Below are positions 27,442-33,846 of a DNA stretch of 36,568 nt, piece after piece. Under the pieces are notes generated by a model. That model did no database searches. It saw only the letters and a list, made by a program, of their open reading frames with translations, and had not been told where the DNA came from. Source of the stretch: a virus. The position numbers and the translations under genes were made by a program. The stretch covers positions 1-36,568 of the IMG/VR virus record IMGVR_UViG_3300034118_000659, one strand, 5' to 3'. Numbering within the stretch: position 1 is the stretch's first letter; each line of letters opens with the position of its first letter.

Positions 27442-27592
27442 CCAATACTCCTAGTAAGTGATTGCATAGTGCAATCTCTGCCTCTTTGACTCTGTAGAAG
27501 TGATGACTGTTAACATAGTCAATCTTTTCTTGGTCTTGCTCTAGTGATATCTTATGTATCTTTAAATACTCTCTGAATGTATCTAGGTTCAC
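27431..27592 (-). CDS. 53-residue helical protein, unknown
   Basis: GTG start overlapping the upstream TGA. MNLDTFREYLKIHKISLEQD, then VKEAEIALCNHLLGVLDER. Helical, perhaps dimerising. Confidence 0.6.
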   Translation of the reverse strand: MNLDTFREYLKIHKISLEQDQEKIDYVNSHHFYRVKEAEIALCNHLLGVLDER

Positions 27593-27822
27593 TTTGTGTG
27601 CCACTCTCCTAGTTCAGGTAGGAATACATTTTCTTCTATATCCCATTGAGCGTCATCCCAACTAAGTTCATCAGTCATTATCTTGGCAATCTCATCTATG
27701 AAGGTTTGCATAACGGCTTCTGCGTGGTGTTTATTCTTAGCCTTGATATTTGTAATAGAGATAGCAAGGTCGCAAGAGTAGTAGTCTTGTAGCATTGGGT
27801 CTGATATTGTTTGGGTTGTCAT
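27589..27822 (-). CDS. unknown protein
   Basis: 77 residues. DLAISITNIKAKNKHHAEAV looks like a strand followed by a helix as in the DpnD/PcfM-type domain (xIxAxxxxxAExV), then ELSWDDAQWDIEENVF. Overlaps the next gene by 4 bp. Confidence 0.68.
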   Translation of the reverse strand: MTTQTISDPMLQDYYSCDLAISITNIKAKNKHHAEAVMQTFIDEIAKIMTDELSWDDAQWDIEENVFLPELGEWHTK

Positions 27823-28037
27823 ACATATTCCTTTTCGTAGGCTGAGTGGGATGTTACTACTAATTCTAGCATTTCGTCAGGGTATCTGTCAAGCACCCAA
27901 GTAAGGGCCTCTCCAGCAGTCTTAAAGTCAGAGGCGGTAGTGCTATTGCCATAGCCTTGAATAGTTGCTTCCCAGCAGTCAACGCCACCAGGAGAGCAGG
28001 AGTAGTTCATTTCATATATTGCTACTTGTTTCGTCAT
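27819..28037 (-). CDS. unknown protein
   Basis: 72 residues. VAIYEMNYSCSPGGVDCWEA, then TAGEALTWVLDRYPDEMLEL. Beta strand and helix; two cysteines. No family recognised. A minus-strand TTGTAA (28064-28059) with 17 bp to TATAAT near 28041 may give it its own promoter. Confidence 0.68.
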   Translation of the reverse strand: MTKQVAIYEMNYSCSPGGVDCWEATIQGYGNSTTASDFKTAGEALTWVLDRYPDEMLELVVTSHSAYEKEYV

Positions 28038-28040
28038 ATA

Positions 28041-28271
28041 TTAATTATAGGGGTTTGTGTTGATTTTTACAACTTCTCTGGGTGTGATCTTCGTCACATC
28101 TGCAAGGATAGGCTCCCAAGCATCTTCATAACTAATATAGTTTAACTTCCTACCACATGGGCAGGTCATTTCCACAACCCCCAGGGGAAAGCCAAAGCCA
28201 TCCCTAGCAGTAAACTCAACGAGGGCATCACACTCATCAGGGTCACAAACAAATGTATACTTAATCCACAT
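28041..28271 (-). CDS. unknown protein with zinc-ribbon pattern
   Basis: 76 residues. IKYTFVCDPDECDALVEFTA and VVEMTCPCGRKLNYISY (CxxxxC...CxC), a zinc-ribbon-like fold of the kind found in many phage small proteins. The end (ITPREVVKINTNPYN) is basic. Confidence 0.7.
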   Translation of the reverse strand: MWIKYTFVCDPDECDALVEFTARDGFGFPLGVVEMTCPCGRKLNYISYEDAWEPILADVTKITPREVVKINTNPYN

Positions 28272-28432
28272 TAGAAGTATCCCTCTGCCATTAGTCCTTC
28301 AAGGAAGTCTTTGGTTTTCCACAGGGTATTGTAAAGCCAAGGGTCATCATCAGAGTTAATAGTAGTCATAACAGACTGAACTCCCAAGATCATATCTAGT
28401 GCATCTACTTCTTCATATCCTACTAGTGGCAT
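28271..28432 (-). CDS. 53-residue acidic protein, unknown
   Basis: Start at ATG 28432 overlapping the upstream TAA; a frame to 28501 overlaps the previous gene. MPLVGYEEVDALDMILGVQS, then YNTLWKTKDFLEGLMAEGYF. Two helices. Confidence 0.65.
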   Translation of the reverse strand: MPLVGYEEVDALDMILGVQSVMTTINSDDDPWLYNTLWKTKDFLEGLMAEGYF

Positions 28433-28599
28433 TATTCTCCTACCTCTATTCCAGCATAAAATGCTATAGTGTTTAGTGTTGTATGTATGTGGCAGTCGCA
28501 AGCCTCTCCACCCATATTTTCTTCAAACTCTAGGTGAGAGTAGTTGCTTTCATATATTTCATTGATTAGGTCGTCTATCGTATTCATTGTTTGGGTCAT
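28432..28599 (-). CDS. 55-residue protein, first of the leftward run
   Basis: MTQTMNTIDDLINEIYESNY, then EENMGGEACDCHIHTTLNTI. The CDCHIH cluster could bind metal. ATG lies 6 nt after TACAAT (leaderless). Confidence 0.65.
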   Translation of the reverse strand: MTQTMNTIDDLINEIYESNYSHLEFEENMGGEACDCHIHTTLNTIAFYAGIEVGE

Positions 28600-28605
28600 A
28601 GATTA

Positions 28606-28634
28606 ATTGTAGCAAAGATTGGGGAAAAAATCAA
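28606..28634 (-). promoter_or_regulatory. promoter of the leftward run (leaderless)
   Basis: Minus strand TTGATT (28634-28629), 17 bp, TGC and TACAAT (28611-28606). The -35 overlaps a copy of the TTTTCCCC repeat. Confidence 0.8.
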
Positions 28635-28679
28635 ATCTATCGTAAAGAAATTTGGGGAAAAATATCATTCCTTCGTAAA
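28617..28679. repeat. two degenerate copies of the 32 bp repeat
   Basis: ATTGGGGAAAAAAT...CGTAAA ending at 28646 and TTTGGGGAAAAAT...CGTAAA ending at 28679, related to the array at 25059-25161. Confidence 0.65.
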
Positions 28680-28701
28680 ATTATTTTATTAAAAATATTA
28701 T

Positions 28702-28717
28702 GTGACCCACATCACAT
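28702..28717. promoter_or_regulatory. CRP-like palindrome 1
   Basis: TGTGACCCACATCACA (TGTGA-N6-TCACA), perfect arms. Confidence 0.65.
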
Positions 28718-28743
28718 TTCCTCGGGGCCCCATTCACGCTCAG

Positions 28744-28817
28744 CGATTCCAACGGGACTTGAACCCGTAGCCTCTACCGTGACAGGGTAGCGATCTAACC
28801 AATTGATCTATGGAACC
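28744..28817 (-). tRNA. tRNA-Asp (GTC)
   Basis: 74 nt. Acceptor GGTTCCA/TGGAATC, anticodon arm CTACC-CTGTCAC-GGTAG, T arm ACGGG/CCCGT. CCA not encoded. Lies downstream of the DUF932 gene and may be processed from its transcript. Confidence 0.95.
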
Positions 28818-28820
28818 TTG

Positions 28821-28845
28821 CGAGCAGTTTTAATTCTTGCTCAGG
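28821..28845. repeat. GAGCA/TGCTC hairpin, copy 3
   Basis: CGAGCAGTTTT...TGCTCAGG, between the DUF932 stop and tRNA-Asp. Confidence 0.65.
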
Positions 28846-28856
28846 AATTTTTTTTG

Positions 28857-29879
28857 TTATGCTAAAGACATAACATTCTGAACTACTTTTAGCAAACGAT
28901 TTTTTTCTGCGTTGATAGCAGGGTCAAAACCACTTGCGCTTGCGAGAATAGATTCGTTAGAACCACCACGAGCAGAACGATACCAGTCAAGGCGTTCAGT
29001 AAGCGCATTAAACGCACCCCACGCATTACCAGCAATCATTCCATTAAATTCACCTGTGTAGATGTCGTTAATGGTATCAACTTTATTTTCCCATTTCTTT
29101 ACGGCACCCTTAGCATCTTTTTCAGGCTTTGGATAAGCAGCAAGAATGATGTCGTTGAATTGCTTAGCAGAAACTTCTTTCTCAATCATAGCCTTAGCCA
29201 TAACATCAAATTCGTCCATATAAGCATTAGCAAGACCAAGAGTTTCACGAGCAATAGCAACCTTGCCGTTAGCGGTCTGTGTGTGGCGAATCTTGAAAGA
29301 TTGCTTGATTCCCTTATTTTTCTTACGACCTACGCCACCAAGCGCAAGGTTAAGAGTATTAGCGCACACTACACGAACAGGTGTAATGCTTGCTTGAATA
29401 GCGATTGAGCCATCGTGTGATGTGTTGATGAGCAAATAAGTTTTTACCTTATCACTTACACCATTAGGGTCAAGAATTGTTTCACGCTCTAAAGCAAGAG
29501 CGCCAAATACTACACGCCCACCTTTAATTGAGCCAGCAGTTTCCCAACGACCACCGCCGTCTAGGATATTATCACCAAATGAAAATAAATCTTCATTTTG
29601 TAAAACGTGATAGCGCTCACCTACGACACCAAGAATGTCTGTCTGTGAATTGTCTGTCGGATTTGTGCGAAGAACATATTGGTATGCCTTGTCGCTTGTT
29701 AGGTGTGTAGGTGTTTCTAAATCTTCAAGGCGAACATTCCACCCATTAAGATTAGCAGCAGCAAGCATTTCGCTTGTTGTTTTTTCTTCTGTGAATACAG
29801 TTCCCAATCCGTGCCAAGCAGGTTCTCTGAATGATGCGAATGAGGTCTTGCCATTTTGTGTTTCTAAATCGTGAGCCAC
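28857..29879 (-). CDS. DUF932 (TIGR03299-type) phage/plasmid protein
   Basis: 340 residues, GTG start after AAAGAAGGAATATC. FREPAWHGLGTVFTEEKTTS opens the family's typical sequence; VGERYHVLQNEDLFSFGDNI, LLINTSHDGSIAIQASITPV, and VRVVCANTLNLALGG (xRVVCxNT) are its conserved blocks. Length is normal. DUF932 proteins are common in phages and plasmids of many bacteria, function unknown, probably early. Codon usage appears more GC-rich than that of its neighbours, so it may be strongly expressed or acquired separately. Confidence 0.92.
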   Translation of the reverse strand: MAHDLETQNGKTSFASFREPAWHGLGTVFTEEKTTSEMLAAANLNGWNVRLEDLETPTHLTSDKAYQYVLRTNPTDNSQTDILGVVGERYHVLQNEDLFSFGDNILDGGGRWETAGSIKGGRVVFGALALERETILDPNGVSDKVKTYLLINTSHDGSIAIQASITPVRVVCANTLNLALGGVGRKKNKGIKQSFKIRHTQTANGKVAIARETLGLANAYMDEFDVMAKAMIEKEVSAKQFNDIILAAYPKPEKDAKGAVKKWENKVDTINDIYTGEFNGMIAGNAWGAFNALTERLDWYRSARGGSNESILASASGFDPAINAEKNRLLKVVQNVMSLA

Positions 29880-29912
29880 GATATTCCTTCTTTCTGTTGT
29901 GTTGATATTTCA

Positions 29913-29934
29913 AGTATAGCAGGACTGACTGACA
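29913..29934 (-). promoter_or_regulatory. DUF932 promoter, TGTCAG type
   Basis: Minus strand TGTCAG (29934-29929), 10 bp, TGC and TATACT (29918-29913). TTGCTT at the -35 position. Confidence 0.78.
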
Positions 29935-30031
29935 TAAGCAAATCAGGATAGTTAGATGTGGATAAAATGGACATTTCGTAAAAGATCACCCCCTAGGCTA
30001 CGGCGTGTCGACTTGACAAACAAAGCCTGCG

Positions 30032-30051
30032 CCCCGAGGATTTTTGCGGGG
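30032..30051. repeat. CCGAGG hairpin, copy A
   Basis: CCCCGAGG, TTTTT loop, CGGGG. Directly before GAGCA hairpin copy 4. Confidence 0.6.
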
Positions 30052-30058
30052 AACTGAG

Positions 30059-30083
30059 TGAGCAGTTTTTAAACGTGCTCAGG
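30059..30083. repeat. GAGCA/TGCTC hairpin, copy 4
   Basis: TGAGCAGTTTTT...TGCTCAGG, 18 bp after the stop of 30102-30518 (leftward). Confidence 0.65.
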
Positions 30084-30101
30084 TTTATTAGTAGCCCCCT
30101 A

Positions 30102-30518
30102 CTAAATATCCACTCTGTCAATTGATGATGACAAATAAGCAATTGAATCTGAATTGTAATCAACAGTATCAAAATCAATATCGTGAATTGCATTTGTTGC
30201 GTCTTCTTCAGTGCGAGCATTAACAGTAACAGAATACATAACTGTAACTTCAACTTCGAATTCTTTTGTTAATTCAAAGCCCATAATTTCTGCAATTTCT
30301 TCTGCATTTGTTTCTGATATCTCACGCTCTTCTAATGCGTTGAGTGTCCATTCTTGCATTGATTCAACCATACGATTCTTATCTGCAGAATCAAGGTATG
30401 AGCGCTGAGTTACTTTTGAGATATGCTCTTCAAGTTCTGCAACACGAAGAGTTGCTTTTGCTAGCGAATCACGAAGAAAATCTTCTGTCGCATTTACTAC
30501 TGTTACTTTTTGGTCCAT
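30102..30518 (-). CDS. coiled-coil protein with DpnD/PcfM-like end
   Basis: 138 residues. A helical coiled-coil (FLRDSLAKATLRVAELEEHI) and a second helix precede FEVEVTVMYSVTVNARTEED, the xVxAxxxEDAxxxI motif also found in 26232-26414. Ends in DYNSDSIAYLSSSID. Probably dimeric; function unknown. Ribosome site AAAGAGG. Confidence 0.72.
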   Translation of the reverse strand: MDQKVTVVNATEDFLRDSLAKATLRVAELEEHISKVTQRSYLDSADKNRMVESMQEWTLNALEEREISETNAEEIAEIMGFELTKEFEVEVTVMYSVTVNARTEEDATNAIHDIDFDTVDYNSDSIAYLSSSIDRVDI

Positions 30519-30550
30519 TGGGGGCCTCTTTCTGTTAGTTGGTTAATTTA

Positions 30551-30580
30551 ATTGTATCGCAGGGCACTGACAAATGTCAA
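30551..30580 (-). promoter_or_regulatory. promoter with both TTGACA and TGTCAG
   Basis: Minus strand TTGACA (30580-30575), 18 bp, TACAAT (30556-30551). TGTCAG (30572-30567) lies 10 bp before the -10. It reaches into the last codons of the next gene. Confidence 0.85.
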
Positions 30581-31078
30581 TTACCAAGATGATGAGTAAT
30601 AGAATGATAACTTATCTACTTCAGGCAGAGCAAAAATTCGCTCTAACTGATTAATAGTATTAGTAAGGTCGTTCCAATACCATTCATCAATATCTGTTCC
30701 ACCAAAGAAAAATCCTTCTTGTGGTGGCAATAGGCTTGGGTCCTTAGTTTCAAGTGCGTGTTCGCAGATAACCTTTAGTTCTGTTAGTTTATCTTGTGAG
30801 ACATAGTATTCACCGCAGTTATCATTACCGTTTTGGACTTCTCTTACGAACCAAGAGTGTATCTGATTAGCCTTACGCCAATAGGCACAAGTGACTTCTA
30901 CGCTTGCTCCATAGATATCTGTTGCGACATCTGTAAGTTGTGTTATTTCCATTAGGTCATTAAACTTAGGATATACCGCTTCAGGTGAGTTATAAGTTAA
31001 TTCATCATTAGCCTGTAGTGCTTGCCAATTAACCTTGGCTAGGTGCTTTCTTGCGTTTAGATACATATCTAATCCCAT
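30581..31078 (-). CDS. conserved phage protein, unknown
   Basis: 165 residues. MGLDMYLNARKHLAKVNW, then CAYWRKANQIHSWFVREVQN, CGEYYVSQDKLTELKVIC, and GGTDIDEWYWNDL. This set is very conserved in phages of many hosts but has no known function. A regular length and the clear ribosome site (AAGAAGG) make it a secure gene. Invariant W, H, C and Y residues suggest an enzyme. Confidence 0.85.
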   Translation of the reverse strand: MGLDMYLNARKHLAKVNWQALQANDELTYNSPEAVYPKFNDLMEITQLTDVATDIYGASVEVTCAYWRKANQIHSWFVREVQNGNDNCGEYYVSQDKLTELKVICEHALETKDPSLLPPQEGFFFGGTDIDEWYWNDLTNTINQLERIFALPEVDKLSFYYSSSW

Positions 31079-31108
31079 TGGGGGCCTTCTTTCTGTTTGT
31101 TTCTTTTA

Positions 31109-31130
31109 ATTATACTAGAGGGGTCTGACA
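31109..31130 (-). promoter_or_regulatory. promoter of 30581-31078, TGTCAG type
   Basis: Minus strand TGTCAG (31130-31125), 10 bp, TATAAT (31114-31109). No -35 is visible. Confidence 0.75.
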
Positions 31131-31262
31131 AATTGGGTGATAGGGGTAGGCACGGCCGTTAGTCTGGAACCCACCCCTATCAGATCCCCAGGGGACGCTT
31201 GCTATAAATAGCGTGGAACTCAGGGGATAGTGAGTGGGGCTTTTACACCCCACCCAATCTCA
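31131..31262 (-). ncRNA. structured 3' region with three stacked hairpins
   Basis: Leftward after the 31264 stop: GTGGGG/CCCCAC with an 8-nt loop; ATCCCC/GGGGAT enclosing GCTATTTATAGC; then TGATAGGGGT paired with ACCCCTATCA around a large loop. Three independent stems in 132 bases, with no reading frame. Could be a small RNA, a terminator or an RNA-processing element. Confidence 0.5.
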
Positions 31263-31263
31263 C

Positions 31264-31686
31264 TTATAGATAGCGAGCAACCGCATTGTATGTGGAAGTA
31301 TTTACAACTTCCTCATCTGTCATTTTGAGGATACGAATTGCGTTAGACATTTCCTCTTTCTGCTCACGATAGTTGTGCTGATGGATTTGCTCAAAGTTGC
31401 GCTCAGGCTCAGCAGGAAAGTCCTTATCTGAACCTACAATGTCAAAATCAACATTGAGAGTTTTGTTCCAAGAACGATAGTTTGTTCTGATGTTCTCAGC
31501 CTTTGAGAAGTGTGCGATAGCGAAGTCTGCTAGTTCTTTCTGCCAAGCCTTGTAAGCCTCTTGATACTTTGCTTCGTTTTCGTCTTGTGTTTTGTAGTTA
31601 GCCTCTAGTTCTGCTAACTTAGTTTCTAGTGCGGTGATTACTCGTTGAGTAGGGATTTTTACTGAGATTGCTTTTCCTCTTGCCAT
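31264..31686 (-). CDS. unknown coiled-coil protein
   Basis: 140 residues. VKIPTQRVITALETKLAELE starts a long helix to about residue 60 (YQEAYKAWQKELADFAIAHF); the end (MSNAIRILKMTDEEVVNTST) is another. Related actinophage proteins exist, without a function. Ribosome site AAAAGAGAAAAAC is weak. Confidence 0.72.
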   Translation of the reverse strand: MARGKAISVKIPTQRVITALETKLAELEANYKTQDENEAKYQEAYKAWQKELADFAIAHFSKAENIRTNYRSWNKTLNVDFDIVGSDKDFPAEPERNFEQIHQHNYREQKEEMSNAIRILKMTDEEVVNTSTYNAVARYL

Positions 31687-31721
31687 TTGTTTTTCTCTTT
31701 TCTTTTTGTGGGTTAGTTTCT

Positions 31722-31743
31722 ATTATAGGGGGTGGGTCTGACA
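31722..31743 (-). promoter_or_regulatory. promoter of 31264-31686, TGTCAG type
   Basis: Minus strand TGTCAG (31743-31738), 10 bp, TATAAT (31727-31722). Confidence 0.75.
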
Positions 31744-31754
31744 TTTTACTTAGG

Positions 31755-31779
31755 TGAGCCTTTTCACAACTTGCTCAGG
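31755..31779. repeat. GAGCA/TGCTC hairpin, copy 5 (variant)
   Basis: TGAGCCTTTT...TGCTCAGG; one arm base differs. It lies directly before the promoter. Confidence 0.5.
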
Positions 31780-31846
31780 TTGTCCCACTCTATTTATTTA
31801 GACACGCATTTCTGTGGGGCGTGTGTTGCTTTAGCGTTGTGCTAAA

Positions 31847-32014
31847 TTACTTTGCTGTCCAAGTTGTCCAGCGTGTGTTGCCATTTACATCTAACTTAAC
31901 ACGAACGCTCTGTCCGTCAATGTTTGGCTTGATTTCCAAGATAGTTCCTGTCACCTTTGACTTCTGTGAAGTGTAGAGGTCGCCCACCTTGTATGTGTTT
32001 GTTGCTACTGTCAT
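31847..32014 (-). CDS. small beta-rich protein (with longer in-frame form)
   Basis: 55 residues from ATG 32014 with AAAAAGGAG before it: MTVATNTYKVGDLYTSQKSK, then TGTILEIKPNIDGQSVRVKL. This looks like an SH3/KOW-like barrel. The frame stays open to ATG 32125, itself 6 nt after a strong TATAAT, so a 92-residue leaderless form with a 37-residue hydrophobic/basic extension is possible from the second promoter. Either form is a guess at function; the short form is better supported. Confidence 0.7.
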   Translation of the reverse strand: MTVATNTYKVGDLYTSQKSKVTGTILEIKPNIDGQSVRVKLDVNGNTRWTTWTAK

Positions 32015-32045
32015 TTTGTTTCTCCTTTTTGTAGTTGATAATCCA

Positions 32046-32067
32046 AGTATAACATTTCCTACTGACA
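32046..32067 (-). promoter_or_regulatory. promoter of the short form, TGTCAG type
   Basis: Minus strand TGTCAG (32067-32062), 10 bp, TATACT (32051-32046); TTGTAT at the -35 position (17 bp). Confidence 0.8.
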
Positions 32068-32131
32068 AATACAAATTATGCCAGAAAAATCTCACATTTT
32101 GGACTATGTAGGTTTTTTCCTTCATATTATA

Positions 32132-32160
32132 ATTATAGCAAAAAAATCCCAGAAATACAA
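32132..32160 (-). promoter_or_regulatory. promoter of the long leaderless form
   Basis: Minus strand TTGTAT (32160-32155), 17 bp, TGC and TATAAT (32137-32132); 6 nt to the ATG at 32125. Confidence 0.78.
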
Positions 32161-32180
32161 ATCCAATCTCGTAATTCAGG

Positions 32181-32196
32181 TGTGATAAATATCACT
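32181..32196. promoter_or_regulatory. CRP-like palindrome 2
   Basis: TGTGATAAATATCACT, one arm base off. It lies 20 bp upstream of the 32132-32160 promoter; TTACGA occurs on both sides (minus strand). Confidence 0.6.
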
Positions 32197-32237
32197 TCGT
32201 AAATGGGCGTGTTGGGCTTGACAAATGACTGGTCAGG

Positions 32238-32257
32238 CCCCCGAGGATTTTCAGGGG
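32238..32257. repeat. CCGAGG hairpin, copy B
   Basis: CCCCCGAGGATTTTCAGGGG, followed on the plus strand by ATTTTTAG. Confidence 0.6.
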
Positions 32258-32261
32258 ATTT

Positions 32262-32333
32262 TTAGTTCCCTGATCCTCCTAGTATGCTAATCATTACAAT
32301 TAAAATCATTGCAACGTAGAACCAATCGCTCAT
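32262..32333 (-). CDS. 23-residue membrane peptide
   Basis: MSDWFYVAMILIVMISILGG then SGN: one membrane helix. ATG touches the Gp88 stop (TAAATG). Small one-helix proteins of this kind also end other units here (36398). Confidence 0.55.
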   Translation of the reverse strand: MSDWFYVAMILIVMISILGGSGN

Positions 32334-33068
32334 TTATTTTTTACTCGCACTGAATATGATATCACTCTTAGAGTATACACACAATGAGCAAGAAACGCAA
32401 GCGCTACCATTAGTTGAGATAAGTGGAATTTGTTTATTATTCTCAGGACACTTAGCAGCAGGACGGCCAATCATTTCTTTTACATCTGCTTGACCTATAG
32501 CAAAATTCTTAGCAAGGTATGCCATACGAACACCGCTATTAATTTTTAGATCAACGGCAGTTTTAACATTCTCACTATCAGCAGAAAAATACAATGATAG
32601 ATTAGATACATCCTTAAGTATAAGAGCAGCAGCCTTAACACGTGTATATACCCAGAATTGAATATCAGGATTGTTAGTGATTACATTCTTCCAGGCGTTG
32701 GTATACTCATCGTTAAAGAAGTCACCGTCCCAATGAATGCGGAATAGCATAGGTGCGTCTTTCTTTACACAGTCTGCCTTGAAGTCATTAATCATATCAG
32801 TTAACAGTGTCTCCATAGTTAATTGATCAGCGTCTTTGAGCAGGGCCCAATTGTGTAGTAGGTTAGCCCTTACTCCCTTGAAGAGTTTTTCAAGTTTTCC
32901 TGCGTAGCAAACGCTTTCACAAACACTAGTGGCACCAGGGCACGAGAAAGCCTTTCCAGCAGGTAGGCCGAATGTATTTGCGATTGCTGCTTGTTTTCCA
33001 TTTTTTGTGACAAGGTTAGCCACCTTTCTATCGTTAGAACGTTTTAGTTTAAGTGTATTAGTAGTCAA
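32334..33068 (-). CDS. Gp88-type actinophage protein
   Basis: 244 residues, TTG start, overlapping the previous gene by 11 bp. IANTFGLPAGKAFSCPGATS, then VCESVCYAGKLEKLFKGVRA is the diagnostic start of the Gp88 family (first described in mycobacteriophages); LFRIHWDGDFFNDEYTNAWK and FWVYTRVKAAA follow, and a C-terminal CPENN...CVSCSLC adds cysteines. The cysteine set (SCPGATSVCESVC) and the later cluster suggest a metal or iron-sulfur site. Function not known. Confidence 0.9.
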   Translation of the reverse strand: MTTNTLKLKRSNDRKVANLVTKNGKQAAIANTFGLPAGKAFSCPGATSVCESVCYAGKLEKLFKGVRANLLHNWALLKDADQLTMETLLTDMINDFKADCVKKDAPMLFRIHWDGDFFNDEYTNAWKNVITNNPDIQFWVYTRVKAAALILKDVSNLSLYFSADSENVKTAVDLKINSGVRMAYLAKNFAIGQADVKEMIGRPAAKCPENNKQIPLISTNGSACVSCSLCVYSKSDIIFSASKK

Positions 33069-33234
33069 GGCCTAGACTCATTTCTAGAGCAATGTCTTCA
33101 TTATAGGTTGCGGACATTTCTTCTAGTAAGCAATGAGTGCACTTTTCTTCATATTCATCAACCGCATTTTCACGGCAAGAGGGACAGGTTGTTGCGTAGT
33201 ATTCATCATAGAATTCATCTGCGATATTTCCCAT
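33058..33234 (-). CDS. 58-residue zinc-binding acidic protein
   Basis: YYATTCPSCRENAVDEYEEK, then CTHCLLEEMSATYNEDIALE: CxxC...CxxC. Ribosome site AAAAGGAG. Overlaps the Gp88 start, so they are coupled. Confidence 0.7.
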   Translation of the reverse strand: MGNIADEFYDEYYATTCPSCRENAVDEYEEKCTHCLLEEMSATYNEDIALEMSLGLDY

Positions 33235-33239
33235 AGGGG

Positions 33240-33386
33240 CTATTCTCCTTTTTGTTGATATTTATATTCTAGCAGGGCGGACTGACATTTTTTACGGTTG
33301 TAAGCCTTTTTAGAAGGAACGGCAGAAGCAGCGTTAGACCTACGGAGTTCCATAAGCCTGCGTAATTCCTCATTTGTTTTCTTCAT
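33240..33386 (-). CDS. 48-residue basic protein spanning a promoter
   Basis: MKKTNEELRRLMELRRSNAA, then VPSKKAYNRKKCQSALLEYK. Leaderless: ATG 6 nt after TAGTAT. The TGTCAG promoter of the next gene lies within its codons. A basic helix that might bind nucleic acid; function unknown. Confidence 0.55.
   Translation of the reverse strand: MKKTNEELRRLMELRRSNAASAVPSKKAYNRKKCQSALLEYKYQQKGE
33266..33287 (-). promoter_or_regulatory. promoter of 33058-33234, TGTCAG type
   Basis: Minus strand TGTCAG (33287-33282), 10 bp, TGC and TAGAAT (33271-33266). Inside a coding region. Confidence 0.72.
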
Positions 33387-33392
33387 ATAGTA

Positions 33393-33422
33393 ATACTAGC
33401 ACACATATCCTAAAAATGTCAA
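33393..33422 (-). promoter_or_regulatory. promoter of the leaderless 33240-33386 gene
   Basis: Minus strand TTGACA (33422-33417), 18 bp, TGC and TAGTAT (33398-33393). Confidence 0.78.
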
Positions 33423-33432
33423 ATCCAAATCG

Positions 33433-33448
33433 TGTGATTAAAATCACA
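33433..33448. promoter_or_regulatory. CRP-like palindrome 3
   Basis: TGTGATTAAAATCACA, perfect arms, 10 bp before the -35 at 33422-33417. Confidence 0.65.
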
Positions 33449-33572
33449 AAAAAATTTTTCTGCGCCCAGGATCTGGGAAAATAAAATGAGCCATCTTAAA
33501 GAAGTTTTATAGTGGTTACTGGTGAGTAGACTAAAGTTATCCACAGTCTGTCCACAGACACGCCCATCAGCG

Positions 33573-33589
33573 CCGAGGCATTTTCTCGG
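33573..33589. repeat. CCGAGG hairpin, copy C
   Basis: CCGAGG-CATTTT-CTCGG; GACACGCCC and a DnaA box (33537-33545) lie just to the left. The rest of 33387-33602 has no gene but also CCCAGGATCTGGG near 33466. Confidence 0.6.
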
Positions 33590-33602
33590 GCCCCAATTTT
33601 AA

Positions 33603-33845
33603 CTATTCTTCATCATATAAAAAAACATAAAGAGAAATTAAATCAGTGTAAGAAAAAGTAATTATTTCTTTTTCACCAAATTCATTTTGCGTTTCAATTG
33701 CGTAGTTATCGCCAGTAGAATCACTTTCAATAAAAACAATCTCAACAATGTCATCTCCCGTTTTTATTAAATCGCCAATCATTAACTGATCTGGCGTTAG
33801 ATTATCTGCGTGTATTAATTCCATAGCATTCATTGTAGCAGTCAT
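33603..33845 (-). CDS. unknown protein
   Basis: 80 residues from ATG 33845 (3 bp overlap region with previous stop TAAAATG); longer frame to 33869 would overlap. MTATMNAMELIHADNLTPDQ, then DDIVEIVFIESDSTGDNYAI. Probably a small beta barrel. The C-terminal SLYVFLYDEE is hydrophobic/acidic. Confidence 0.7.
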   Translation of the reverse strand: MTATMNAMELIHADNLTPDQLMIGDLIKTGDDIVEIVFIESDSTGDNYAIETQNEFGEKEIITFSYTDLISLYVFLYDEE

Positions 33846-33846
33846 T

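Noticed and set aside
29993-30253. Leftward frame of 86 codons
   Set aside because: Overlaps the well supported gene 30102-30518, is low-complexity (Leu/Ile/Gln) and crosses two hairpins.
32015-32125. The long form as the only start for 31847
   Set aside because: The inner ATG has AAAAAGGAG and its own promoter; the outer start is kept as an alternative form.
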